From the NCBI GenBank assembly GCA_020056645.1, contig JAGVHJ010000229.1, positions 1 to 8,896 of the forward strand: 8,896 nt of DNA, written 5' to 3'. Below the pieces are notes generated by a model. That model saw only the letters and a program-made list of their open reading frames with translations, was not told the origin of the DNA and did not search any database. Position 1 is the stretch's first letter, and each line of letters opens with the position of its first letter. The DNA is from Desulfobacterales bacterium. GTDB taxonomy: Bacteria > Desulfobacterota > Desulfobacteria > Desulfobacterales > JAHIVH01. This document shows positions 1 to 6,672 of this stretch, piece after piece. The translations under genes and the position numbers were made by a program.

Positions 1-1143
1 AGGAAATGGAGGCGGCACCGGTTCCTTCGTCCCATAGAACCTTTTCTGGCCGGGTTCTTCCCAATCAGGAACCGTGGGCGGGACGATCTCTTTTTCCTGG
101 ATCAAGGGTGTTTCGCTGAAAGAAGGTTTTTCATGCGCTCCCCGACTCTTTTGTTCCGGCAACGATAGCGCCCGGTAGACCGCATCGATCACCATGCGAT
201 AGATGGTGTTTTTATCGGCGAACCGGACCTCATGCTTGGCCGGGTGGACATTCACATCCACCTGGTCAGGCGGGGTGTCGATCTGGATGACCGCAAGGGG
301 AAAGCGTCCCTTCACCAGCCGTCCCCGGTATCCTTCGAAGAGGGCGTGCTGTAGTCCCCGGTCCCGGATGGCCCGCCCATTCACAAGAATATAGATCTTC
401 TGGGAGGTGCTCCGGTGGAGGAGGGGATCGGAAACCCAACCGGCGAGGGTGGTTCCGTTTCCGTGATATTCGATTTTCCGGAGATAGGGCCGGGTTTCGT
501 TTCCCAGGATGTCAACGGCCCGCAGGAATGGGTCCTTGGCTTGAGCCCATGTTTTCACGTTTTTTCCATTGTGGGAAAGGGTGAACTGGATCTGGGGCCA
601 GCCCATGGCCAGGGTTGAAAGGGTGTCCGCGATATGGGCCGCTTCCGAAGAGACCGATTTTAAGAACTTCCGCCGGGCCGGGGTATTAAAAAAGAGCTGG
701 CCCACGGAGACCTGAGCGCCCACCGGGGCCCCCACTTCGGTCACATCTTTGATCTTTCCTCCCTGGATAACGATCTTTGTACCTGCGGCGGAGGATAAGT
801 CCCGGGTGATCAAGGTGAAATGGGAGACGGAGGCGATGCTGGGCAGGGCCTCCCCCCGGAACCCCAACGTATGGATGGAAAAGAGGTCCTTATCCTCCTT
901 GAGTTTGCTCGTGGCGTATCGCTCGATGGAGAGAAGGGCGTCGTCGGCGCTCATGCCTTTGCCGTTATCGGACACCCGGATGAGGGATCGCCCCCCCTGC
1001 TCGATCTCGATGTGAATCCGGGTGCTTCCCGCATCGATCGCGTTTTCCGTAAGCTCCTTGACCACCGACGCCGGGCGCTCGACCACCTCACCGGCGGCGA
1101 TTTTATTCGAAAGGATCTCGGGAAGGATGAAGATGGTGGTCAT
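1..1143 (-). CDS. mutL: DNA mismatch repair protein MutL, N-terminal 381 residues (C-terminus beyond window)
   Basis: MutL is the ATPase that couples MutS mismatch recognition to strand incision or removal. The gene starts at ATG 1141-1143 and runs off the left edge. It shows the GHKL ATPase motifs in order: IAAGEVVERP (residues 15-24), KELTENAIDAG with the catalytic Glu and Mg-binding Asn (29-39), DNGKGM (59-64), the ATSK lid (near 78-81), GFRGEAL (94-100) and FFNTPARRKFL (151-161). The second, S5-fold domain ends with DVNVHPAKHEVRF (296-308). After about residue 330 the protein becomes a Pro/Glu-rich linker, as expected before the C-terminal dimerisation domain, which lies outside the window. 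Whether it carries the endonuclease motif cannot be seen. The start is fixed by homology: conserved sequence begins within a few residues of it. It lies 3 nt after the stop of the small upstream gene, with only a weak AAGAG ribosome site, so translational coupling is likely. Confidence 0.97.
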   Translation of the reverse strand, partial: MTTIFILPEILSNKIAAGEVVERPASVVKELTENAIDAGSTRIHIEIEQGGRSLIRVSDNGKGMSADDALLSIERYATSKLKEDKDLFSIHTLGFRGEALPSIASVSHFTLITRDLSSAAGTKIVIQGGKIKDVTEVGAPVGAQVSVGQLFFNTPARRKFLKSVSSEAAHIADTLSTLAMGWPQIQFTLSHNGKNVKTWAQAKDPFLRAVDILGNETRPYLRKIEYHGNGTTLAGWVSDPLLHRSTSQKIYILVNGRAIRDRGLQHALFEGYRGRLVKGRFPLAVIQIDTPPDQVDVNVHPAKHEVRFADKNTIYRMVIDAVYRALSLPEQKSRGAHEKPSFSETPLIQEKEIVPPTVPDWEEPGQKRFYGTKEPVPPPFP

Positions 1144-1146
1144 CTC

Positions 1147-1344
1147 TTATGGTTCACACGGCGACGCGCTCTCTTTCTTTAAAATCCTTATCAGAGATTC
1201 CGATTCCTTGGGGGACAAGTTGTAGCGCATGGAGGCCTCGTCAATAATTTCAGCAAGCTTTTTTTCAGGGTGGGCCGTCCTTTGTTCTGAAATCCATGTG
1301 ACGGCCCGCCGCATGCATTCGCCTTCCGAGATAATGGTGGTCAT
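1147..1344 (-). CDS. Small uncharacterised protein, 65 aa, between gatA and mutL
   Basis: Its ATG (1342-1344) overlaps the gatA stop as ATGA, an AGGAG ribosome site lies 7 nt upstream (1352-1356), and its TAA ends 3 nt before the mutL start. This placement strongly supports a real, translationally coupled gene. The longer reading from 1491 in the same frame lies inside gatA and is not needed. The product is soluble and mostly helical, with no signal peptide or membrane segment. It has two helical blocks (about residues 10-21, MRRAVTWISEQR, and 28-40, KKLAEIIDEASMR), then NLSPKESESLIRILKK (42-57), which looks like a third helix capped by SPKE. It has two Cys (10 and 63), not arranged as a metal site. 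I do not recognise a named family. Short proteins of this general type occur in Desulfobacterota genomes, but that is recollection rather than a search. The function is unknown. Confidence 0.82.
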   Translation of the reverse strand: MTTIISEGECMRRAVTWISEQRTAHPEKKLAEIIDEASMRYNLSPKESESLIRILKKESASPCEP

Positions 1345-2816
1345 GATTCGTCTCCTGGCAAATGAGGTTTCTTCAGGTGAAAATCGGTCTCCTGCTCGAA
1401 GCTGTATGCGGCTTTCAATAGTTTCCCCTCCTCGAAATGCCTGCTCATGAGCTGAAGACCGATGGGAAGCCCCTTCCGGGAAAATCCGCATGGCACGGAG
1501 ATACCGGGAATTCCAGCCAGGTTGGCCGAGAGGGTGAAAATATCCAAGAGATACATGGTCAGGGGGTCGTCGATCTTCTCGCCGATGGGAAAGGCCGGAA
1601 TTGGACTCACCGGAGAGAGGATTACGTCGCAGGAGCGAAAGGACCTCTCAAAATCATCCATGATGAGGGTCCGGACCTTGGAGGCTTTTCCGTAATAGGC
1701 GTCGTAGTATCCGGCGGAGAGGGCGTAGGTGCCGATAATGATCCGCCGCTGAACTTCCGGCCCGAATCCCTTGGACCGGGTCTCCCGGTACATGTCGATC
1801 AGACTCGCTGGAGTGTCGTTCCTGAATCCGTATTTCACGCCGTCATAGCGGGCCAGGTTGGAGCTGGCTTCGGAGGGCGCGATCACATAATAGGCGGCCA
1901 CCGCATAGCGGGAGTGGGGTAAAGAGACATCCGTGATGGTGGCCCCCAACCCCTTCATGACCGAGATGGCGTTCATCACCGCCGCCCTCACATCCGGATC
2001 GATGCCTTCGGTTTCCAGGTACTCTTTGGGAATGCCAATGGTCATGTCGCCGAGCCCTTTTGAAAGAAAAGAGGTGAAATCGGGCCTCTCTTTTTTCGAC
2101 GCGGTCGAATCCCTCAGATCAAAGCCCGAGATGCCGTTCATGAGCAGGGCCGCGTCGGAAACGGTTTTGGTCAAGGGCCCTATCTGGTCTAGGGATGAGG
2201 CGAAGGCCACAAGGCCATACCGGGAGACCCTTCCGTAGGTGGGTTTCAATCCCACAACGCCGCAGTGGGAGGCAGGCTGACGGATGGAGCCACCGGTGTC
2301 GCTTCCCAAAGACCCCAGACACATATCGGCGGCCACGGAAGCGGCTGAGCCGCCGCTCGAACCGCCCGGAATGCAGGTTAAATCCCACGGGTTTCTGGTG
2401 ACTTTGAAGGCGGAGTTTTCCGTGGAAGAGCCCATGGCGAACTCATCCATGTTGACCTTTCCCGCGATGACGGCCCCCTCCTGTTTCAACTTCTCGATCA
2501 CGCAGGCATCGTAGATGGGAACATACGCTTCAAGAATCCGTGACGCGCAGGTGGTTTTCAGTCCCTCGGTGGAGATCAGATCCTTGATGGATAGGGGAAT
2601 GCCGGTTAACGGGGTCCCTTCGCCCTTGCCGATTTTCTCATCGGCGGTCTCAGCGAGTTTCAGGGTATATTCGGGGTCGACGGTCAGATAGGCCCCGATC
2701 GATTCATCCACACGTTCGATCCGGGTGATAACCGACTGGGCCAGTTCCCTGGCCGATATCTCCCTCGCCTTGAGGCTTTTTGCGGCCTGGTGAATGGTCA
2801 TTTCATAGGGTTGCAT
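1341..2816 (-). CDS. gatA: Aspartyl/glutamyl-tRNA amidotransferase subunit A
   Basis: GatA is the glutaminase/amidase subunit of GatCAB. It releases ammonia from Gln or Asn so that GatB can convert Glu-tRNA-Gln or Asp-tRNA-Asn to the correct amide. The 491-residue length fits the family (about 485). The amidase-signature catalytic triad is intact: Lys78 in PLSIKDL, cis-Ser153 in GGSSGGSAAS (151-160), and nucleophile Ser177 in GSDTGGSIRQPAS (171-183). The conserved KVNMDEFAMGSSTENSAF block is at 120-137. The N-terminus (MTIHQAAKSLKAREISARELAQ) has the usual family helix, which supports the ATG at 2814-2816. An AAGGAA site lies about 10 nt upstream. gatC precedes it by 57 nt, the normal partner order. 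gatB is not in the window and must be elsewhere for the complex to work. Confidence 0.97.
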   Translation of the reverse strand: MQPYEMTIHQAAKSLKAREISARELAQSVITRIERVDESIGAYLTVDPEYTLKLAETADEKIGKGEGTPLTGIPLSIKDLISTEGLKTTCASRILEAYVPIYDACVIEKLKQEGAVIAGKVNMDEFAMGSSTENSAFKVTRNPWDLTCIPGGSSGGSAASVAADMCLGSLGSDTGGSIRQPASHCGVVGLKPTYGRVSRYGLVAFASSLDQIGPLTKTVSDAALLMNGISGFDLRDSTASKKERPDFTSFLSKGLGDMTIGIPKEYLETEGIDPDVRAAVMNAISVMKGLGATITDVSLPHSRYAVAAYYVIAPSEASSNLARYDGVKYGFRNDTPASLIDMYRETRSKGFGPEVQRRIIIGTYALSAGYYDAYYGKASKVRTLIMDDFERSFRSCDVILSPVSPIPAFPIGEKIDDPLTMYLLDIFTLSANLAGIPGISVPCGFSRKGLPIGLQLMSRHFEEGKLLKAAYSFEQETDFHLKKPHLPGDES

Positions 2817-2873
2817 CGTATGCTGATTCCTTGTCCAATAGATGGCGTAATGTTTCAGTTCTTATCGCATCGA

Positions 2874-3161
2874 TCATCCAACAACTTTTGGAACGATAAA
2901 GTAACCGTCTTCCTTGAGGGGCGCATTCAAAAGAGTTTGCTCCATGCCCGGAGAGGGAATGACTCGGTCCTCCCTGAAGGCGTTGGTGGATGAAGTGGCG
3001 TGGGAGGTGAGAGAGACGCCTTCGGTGTCAAGCTCATCCAGGGTCTTCACATAATCGAGAATCTGGCCCACCTGGTGCTGGAATTTGGCTATCACCGTCC
3101 CATCCATGTCAAGCCTTGCCAAGGTCGCCACATGGGCGATTTCATTTGCGGTTATTTTCAT
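2874..3161 (-). CDS. gatC: Aspartyl/glutamyl-tRNA amidotransferase subunit C
   Basis: GatC is the small belt-like subunit that wraps GatA and GatB and stabilises the amidotransferase. At 95 residues it has normal length. The family pattern is clear: an N-terminal helix ITANEIAHVATLARLDM (residues 3-19), the second helix KFQHQVGQILDYVKTLDELDTEGV (26-49), the T-rich middle followed by FREDRVIPSPGMEQTLLNAP (62-81), and the typical ending GYFIVPKVVG (86-95). The ATG at 3159-3161 is preceded by a good AGGAG (3168-3172) at 6-nt spacing. The gene sits 18 nt after the SPOR-protein stop and 57 nt before gatA. Confidence 0.96.
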   Translation of the reverse strand: MKITANEIAHVATLARLDMDGTVIAKFQHQVGQILDYVKTLDELDTEGVSLTSHATSSTNAFREDRVIPSPGMEQTLLNAPLKEDGYFIVPKVVG

Positions 3162-3179
3162 GAGCGTCTCCTAAAAAAA

Positions 3180-3968
3180 TTATCGTTCCTTGGGAAGCAC
3201 CATTCCCTTGATGTTCTCTCTTCCGAGGGCTTCAAGCATGGGGCCCGCATCACCCCGGGTCTCGTATGACCCGAGCCGCACTCTGTACCAGACCCCTTTT
3301 CCGGCAATTGCGCCGATGCTTCTGTATGCCGGAAATCCCCTGGACAAAAGCTGCCTCACCATGCGGTCCGCCTCCGTCGCCTGCCTATACGAGGCGACCT
3401 GAATCGTGAAGATGCCTGGTTTTTTTTCTTTGGCCGGCTTCTCAACCTTCGGGGAGGACTCGGTATCGATTTCGGGCTTCTCTTGCTCAACTTTCGGAGC
3501 CGGTTTCACCTCTTTTACAGGCGCGGACGTCATCTCTTCCACCGGAATTTTTTTGTCCGTCTCCGGTTGATGGCTCTGCTCCGCCTCGGGAGACTCCGCC
3601 GGGATCATGTCAGGCGGCAACAAAGGGGCCTTGACGATCAACTTGGTGTCGATATCCTTCTCTGCCCCTGGTTTTTTAAGGGCGTCGAAGAACTCAAGCT
3701 CCATCGGCGCCGATTGGGTTTCCTGTTTTTTATTGAGGGAGGGGATGGCGAAGGTGTTTTTGAGGCGGGTGAGATCCCTCTCCACCTCGACCTTGTCAAA
3801 GCGAACCGGAGAGACTCCCCGTCCCACAAGAAGCCCCAGGAAAAACATGCTCCCCGAGACGATAAAAAGGGTCAGGAACCAGCCGAGCGATCCTTTCCAC
3901 GACCTTTTTTCCGGAGGCGCGCTTATCTCCCCTGGATTGCCCATTCTATGACCTGTTCTTCCCTCCAT
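3180..3968 (-). CDS. Single-pass inner-membrane protein with C-terminal SPOR domain
   Basis: SPOR domains bind glycan strands stripped of stem peptides at the division septum, so this is probably a cell-division or envelope protein. The layout is FtsN/DedD-like: a short basic cytoplasmic N-terminus (residues 1-28), one hydrophobic segment (about 29-49, GWFLTLFIVSGSMFFLGLLVG), a periplasmic region with LEFFDALKKP (91-100), which resembles the F-x-x-L-K motif seen in other SPOR proteins, a long Lys/Glu/Pro low-complexity linker (about 115-184), and the SPOR domain (about 186-258, starting IFTIQVASYRQATEADRMVRQL and containing WYRVRLGSYETRGDA). The ATG at 3966-3968 has AGGAC about 9 nt upstream; Met9 is a possible alternative start. 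The gene lies 24 nt after argS and 18 nt before gatC. Assignment to FtsN or DedD specifically cannot be made from sequence alone. Confidence 0.92.
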   Translation of the reverse strand: MEGRTGHRMGNPGEISAPPEKRSWKGSLGWFLTLFIVSGSMFFLGLLVGRGVSPVRFDKVEVERDLTRLKNTFAIPSLNKKQETQSAPMELEFFDALKKPGAEKDIDTKLIVKAPLLPPDMIPAESPEAEQSHQPETDKKIPVEEMTSAPVKEVKPAPKVEQEKPEIDTESSPKVEKPAKEKKPGIFTIQVASYRQATEADRMVRQLLSRGFPAYRSIGAIAGKGVWYRVRLGSYETRGDAGPMLEALGRENIKGMVLPKER

Positions 3969-3993
3969 CGTTCGGATGTCCTGTTCCTCCGCC

Positions 3994-5661
3994 TTACATC
4001 GACAAGGGCGCGGAAACGCCGAGAAGCGTCAAGCCGTTTCTGATAACCTGCTGTACGGCCCGGATCAGATATAGCCTTGCCGATGTGATCTCTGGATCAT
4101 CGGAAAGAACCCGGATGGCGTTATAAAACGCGTGAAACGCCGCCGAAAGCTCCATGAGAAAATAGGTGATCCGATGGGGCTCCAGATGAACCGCCGCATG
4201 ATCAATGGCTTCCGGATATCGGGATAAAATTTTCAGCAGCTTGATCTCTTCCGCGGCGATGAGAAGAGAGATCCCTTTTCCATCAAAGGCAGGCTCTCGT
4301 TCTGAATATTTTTCCCTCTCTTTTTTCAGAATGCTCTCGATCCTCGCATGGACATACTGCACATAGTAGACGGGGTTGTCGTTCGATTTTTTCTTGGCAA
4401 GCTCCAGGTCGAAATCGAGAGGGCTCTCATAGTGTCTGCTGAGAAAAATAAACCGGGCCGCATCCCTTCCCACTTCGTTGATCACGTCGGAAAGGGCGTC
4501 AAACTCTCCGGACCGGGTGGACATGGCCACCGGAACGCCGGCGCGGACCAGGTTGACCAGATGAATGAGAATCACATGGAACTGCTCGCTCTTTTTCCCG
4601 GACGCCTCAATGGCGGCCCGTATCCGTTGGATATAGCCGTGATGGTCCGCGCCCCATACATCGATGATCCGGTCAAATCCCCGTTTAAACTTCTCTTGAT
4701 GATAGGCGATGTCCGAAGCGAAATAGGTGGTCTGGCCGTTGCTTCTTACGATGACCCGGTCTTTCTCGTCGCCATATCGGGAGGTGTTGAACCAGAGCGC
4801 CCCCTCTTTCTCGTAGACGTGTCCGTTTTCCTTGAACTCCTGGATAGCGGCATCAACTTTTCCCTGGTCGAAGAGGCCCTGCTCACTGTACCAATGATCA
4901 AATCCGACACCAAAGGAGTCGAGATCGGCCTTGATCCCATCCAGAATCGATTGGGCCGCGAACCGGGCGCAGAAGAAGATCTGATCCGCTTCGGCCAAGG
5001 AGCTGAAATCGGCTTTCCGAGTTTCAAGCGCCATGCGGGCCAGATCCTTGATATAATCCCCCTGATAACACTCCTCGGGAAACGAGACCGCTTCGCCCAG
5101 GATCTCCTTCACCCGAAGAAAGACCGAACGCCCCAGGGTGTTGATCTGCCTTCCCGAGTCGTTGATATAGTATTCCCTCTGCACATCGTATCCGGAGAAG
5201 GAAAGAATATTCGCCACCGCATCTCCCACGGCGGCCCCTCTGCCGTGCCCCACATGGAGGGGACCCGTTGGATTGGCGCTGACAAACTCCACCTGCACTT
5301 TCTTCCCCTGCCCCAGGGAGGAGGCGCCGAACCGGTCTTTCAGACCGTGAATCTCTTTCAATACCGGATGCCAAGCCTCGGGTGTGATGAAAAAATTGAT
5401 AAAACCCGGGCCAGCGATTTCGGTACGGGAAATGAGACGGCCAGGATCATCAATATTTTTTATAATGATATCGGATATTTTTCGTGGAGCCATCTTCTGA
5501 AGAGAGGCCATGGTCATGGCGATATTGGTTGAAAAATCGCCATGGGCGGAAACCTTTGGTTCTTCAATCAGAACCTCCGCAAGGGTGGGAGAAGGCATCT
5601 CTCCGTTTTGAATGGCCTTTTTGACGGCGGTTTCGACAATCGTCTTTATCTTGTTTTTCAT
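3994..5661 (-). CDS. argS: Arginyl-tRNA synthetase
   Basis: This is a class Ia synthetase that charges tRNA-Arg with arginine. From ATG 5659-5661 the product is 555 residues, normal for bacterial ArgRS. It shows the N-terminal Add1 domain (about 1-85, with HGDFSTNIAM), the HIGH motif as HVGH in ANPTGPLHVGHGRGAAVGD (136-139), EYYINDSGRQ (about 163-172), the VWGADHHGYIQR block (about 335-346), and the KMSKS-equivalent loop VAMSTRSGE (near 378-386), which lacks the canonical second Lys as is common in ArgRS. The DALR anticodon-binding domain (about 430-555) ends in the family-typical LLGVSAP. The reading frame is open back to a TTG at 5745, giving 28 more residues, but conserved ArgRS sequence begins at KNKIKTIVETAV, so the ATG is preferred. 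The AGAGG upstream of it is rather distant (about 12 nt). Confidence 0.97.
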   Translation of the reverse strand: MKNKIKTIVETAVKKAIQNGEMPSPTLAEVLIEEPKVSAHGDFSTNIAMTMASLQKMAPRKISDIIIKNIDDPGRLISRTEIAGPGFINFFITPEAWHPVLKEIHGLKDRFGASSLGQGKKVQVEFVSANPTGPLHVGHGRGAAVGDAVANILSFSGYDVQREYYINDSGRQINTLGRSVFLRVKEILGEAVSFPEECYQGDYIKDLARMALETRKADFSSLAEADQIFFCARFAAQSILDGIKADLDSFGVGFDHWYSEQGLFDQGKVDAAIQEFKENGHVYEKEGALWFNTSRYGDEKDRVIVRSNGQTTYFASDIAYHQEKFKRGFDRIIDVWGADHHGYIQRIRAAIEASGKKSEQFHVILIHLVNLVRAGVPVAMSTRSGEFDALSDVINEVGRDAARFIFLSRHYESPLDFDLELAKKKSNDNPVYYVQYVHARIESILKKEREKYSEREPAFDGKGISLLIAAEEIKLLKILSRYPEAIDHAAVHLEPHRITYFLMELSAAFHAFYNAIRVLSDDPEITSARLYLIRAVQQVIRNGLTLLGVSAPLSM

Positions 5662-5757
5662 GGTATGGAACGGCCTCTGATACCGGTTAATAAATAGTGT
5701 CTGAAGGAAAACCCTCTTTTTTCCCGATTTCTGCGTCAGGCTCAAATTTTAATCATC

Positions 5758-5777
5758 GAAATACTTCAATGTATTTC
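5758..5777. repeat. Inverted repeat in the argS leader
   Basis: GAAATAC and GTATTTC form a perfect 7-bp dyad around the 6-nt loop TTCAAT. It lies about 97 nt upstream of the argS ATG and downstream of the candidate promoter, so it would appear as a weak AT-rich hairpin in the leader RNA, or could be a protein-binding dyad. No T-tract follows it in either direction, so it is not an obvious terminator. Confidence 0.4.
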
Positions 5778-5862
5778 AGCAGTTAAAGTTTTCGCCTTCC
5801 TTGAACTCGAAAAAAAATCCTGGTTTTCGTTCGGGCGCTAAATAGATGATCAACACGCTCAC

Positions 5863-5891
5863 TTCATAAAGAGTTTTGGAGGGCAAGTCAA
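5863..5891 (-). promoter_or_regulatory. Candidate sigma70-type promoter for the argS operon
   Basis: On the minus strand TTGACT (5886-5891, 5 of 6 matches to the -35 consensus) is separated by exactly 17 nt from TATGAA (5863-5868, 4 of 6 to the -10). Transcription would begin near 5856, giving a leader of about 195 nt before the argS ATG. It lies just downstream of the terminator of the preceding gene, where an operon promoter is expected. A short GCGCT/AGCGC dyad (5896-5915) sits directly upstream of the -35. Confidence 0.5.
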
Positions 5892-5968
5892 GAAAGCGCT
5901 CCATAAAAGAAGCGCCCATGTCAGGGCCAACCCCTAAAAATTCGAATCAGCGGTCCTCTTCAGGGAAT

Positions 5969-6009
5969 AAAAAAAAGGGCGACAGGAACCCAAGTTTCCG
6001 TGGCCCTTT
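5969..6009 (-). terminator. Intrinsic terminator after the acidic-protein gene
   Basis: Read on the minus strand, AAAGGGC (6003-6009) pairs with GCCCTTT (5974-5980). The stem continues inward through 5982-5989/5994-6001 with one A-C mismatch and one G-T pair, after a G-G mismatch at its base, and closes on a 4-nt loop (5990-5993). The 3' side runs into eight consecutive T residues (5969-5976 on the plus strand are all A). It begins about 37 nt after the TAA at 6047-6049. Orientation and position fit termination of the 6047-6526 gene and separation from argS. Confidence 0.85.
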
Positions 6010-6011
6010 CC

Positions 6012-6036
6012 TTGATTGACGGAGAGTGACAATCAA
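6012..6036. repeat. Short inverted repeat between stop codon and terminator
   Basis: TTGATTG (6012-6018) and CAATCAA (6030-6036) are perfect inverted copies around an 11-nt loop. They lie between the stop codon at 6047 and the terminator stem at 6009, so the transcript end could carry two successive hairpins. The pairing is AT-rich and weak, and no function is evident. Confidence 0.4.
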
Positions 6037-6046
6037 TCAGAGCGGG

Positions 6047-6526
6047 TTACTCCTCGTCATCCGTGAGTGTTTCATCAATGGATATCTGGTCGATGGAGCT
6101 ATCGATGGGGTCGTCCGTTTTCACGTCTATATCATCAATAAAGTCATCCTCTATCTCCTCATCAAGGAGCTCGTCAAGGGAGGCGACCTCTTCAGCCGGC
6201 TCTTCCATAATAAAAACATGTTCCCCTGAATTTTCAATCAGGTCCATATCGTCGACCACCAGTTCCATGGACTCTTTCTCTTCCGACTCGATTAGTTCCG
6301 AAATGGCGTTTATCAGGCGATCCATGACATGGCCGGGCGGAAACATGTTGTCCGATCGTAACATGTCCATGAGCCTGCCTGGATTTGCCAGGTACTTCTT
6401 TACCGCATCCGCGGCATGCTTTTCCTGACATACCACGGAGAACTTTCCGGCGTCGAGTTCCGCAAGTTCCTTGATGATCAGTTCCTTGTGGTCCTGGCTT
6501 TTCAAGAGCAAAAATTTTTGCTTCAT
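6047..6526 (-). CDS. Uncharacterised 159-aa protein with strongly acidic C-terminal tail
   Basis: I do not recognise a family. The first 80 or so residues look like a small folded alpha/beta domain: MKQKFLLLKSQDHKELIIKELAELD (1-25), KFSVVCQEKHAADAVKKYLANPGRLMDML (28-56) and MFPPGHVMDRLINAISELIESEEKE (61-85). From about 86 the chain becomes very acidic. In the last 49 residues about 23 are Asp or Glu and only one is Lys, in repeated DD-I-D patterns, suggesting a disordered tail that might bind a basic partner, metal or nucleic-acid-binding protein. There is no signal peptide or membrane segment. The ATG at 6524-6526 has AAGGAG at 6540-6545, a longer than usual 13-nt spacing. The gene has its own strong promoter (6606-6633) and its own terminator (5969-6009), so it appears to be a single-gene transcription unit. 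That framing supports a real gene. Confidence 0.8.
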   Translation of the reverse strand: MKQKFLLLKSQDHKELIIKELAELDAGKFSVVCQEKHAADAVKKYLANPGRLMDMLRSDNMFPPGHVMDRLINAISELIESEEKESMELVVDDMDLIENSGEHVFIMEEPAEEVASLDELLDEEIEDDFIDDIDVKTDDPIDSSIDQISIDETLTDDEE

Positions 6527-6605
6527 ATGTGTTCTTCTGCTCCTTTTTAGGGGATGAATTAATGGTTATTTCCCTTGAGGGATCTGCCCAATTTAAAAGG
6601 TTACA

Positions 6606-6633
6606 ATAATAACCGATAAATTATCGATGTCAA
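6606..6633 (-). promoter_or_regulatory. Strong sigma70-type promoter with a dyad in its spacer
   Basis: On the minus strand a perfect TTGACA (6628-6633) is followed after 16 nt by TATTAT (6606-6611, 5 of 6 to the -10 consensus). The predicted start is near 6599, with a leader of about 73 nt to the ATG at 6526. The spacer contains the inverted repeat CGATAA-A-TTATCG (6614-6626), which fills nearly the whole interval between the two boxes. A repressor or other regulator may bind there. The leader also has a small TCCC/GGGA hairpin near 6570-6582. Confidence 0.65.
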
Positions 6634-6672
6634 TTTCAAAATGGACCGTTTAAGAAAAAGGGTGTTTTCAGA

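Larger units (their letters stand above)
5662..6046. other. Intergenic region between the acidic-protein gene and argS
   Basis: This is a 385-bp stretch without a convincing gene. It holds the intrinsic terminator of the upstream gene and a small hairpin before it, a candidate minus-strand promoter near 5863-5891, a 7-bp inverted repeat (5758-5777), and an open but probably untranslated extension of the argS frame up to 5745. I see no T-box specifier or terminator pair that would make it an aminoacyl-tRNA-responsive leader. Confidence 0.7.

Noticed and set aside
203..1182. Several plus-strand frames (203-394, 415-618, 749-1015, 820-1182) opposite mutL.
   Set aside because: They are shadows of the mutL coding frame, which is intact and continuous with its ATPase motifs.
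1345..1491. Longer reading of the 65-aa gene starting at 1491.
   Set aside because: It would overlap gatA by about 150 nt. The ATG at 1342-1344 has a proper AGGAG and the usual ATGA overlap.
4348..5532. 394-aa open frame on the plus strand opposite argS.
   Set aside because: argS on the other strand has every family motif along this stretch. The plus-strand translation resembles no protein and has no ribosome site.
5662..5745. TTG at 5745 as the argS start.
   Set aside because: The extra 28 residues precede the conserved ArgRS N-terminus and TTG is a poor start. The ATG at 5659-5661 gives a normal-length protein.
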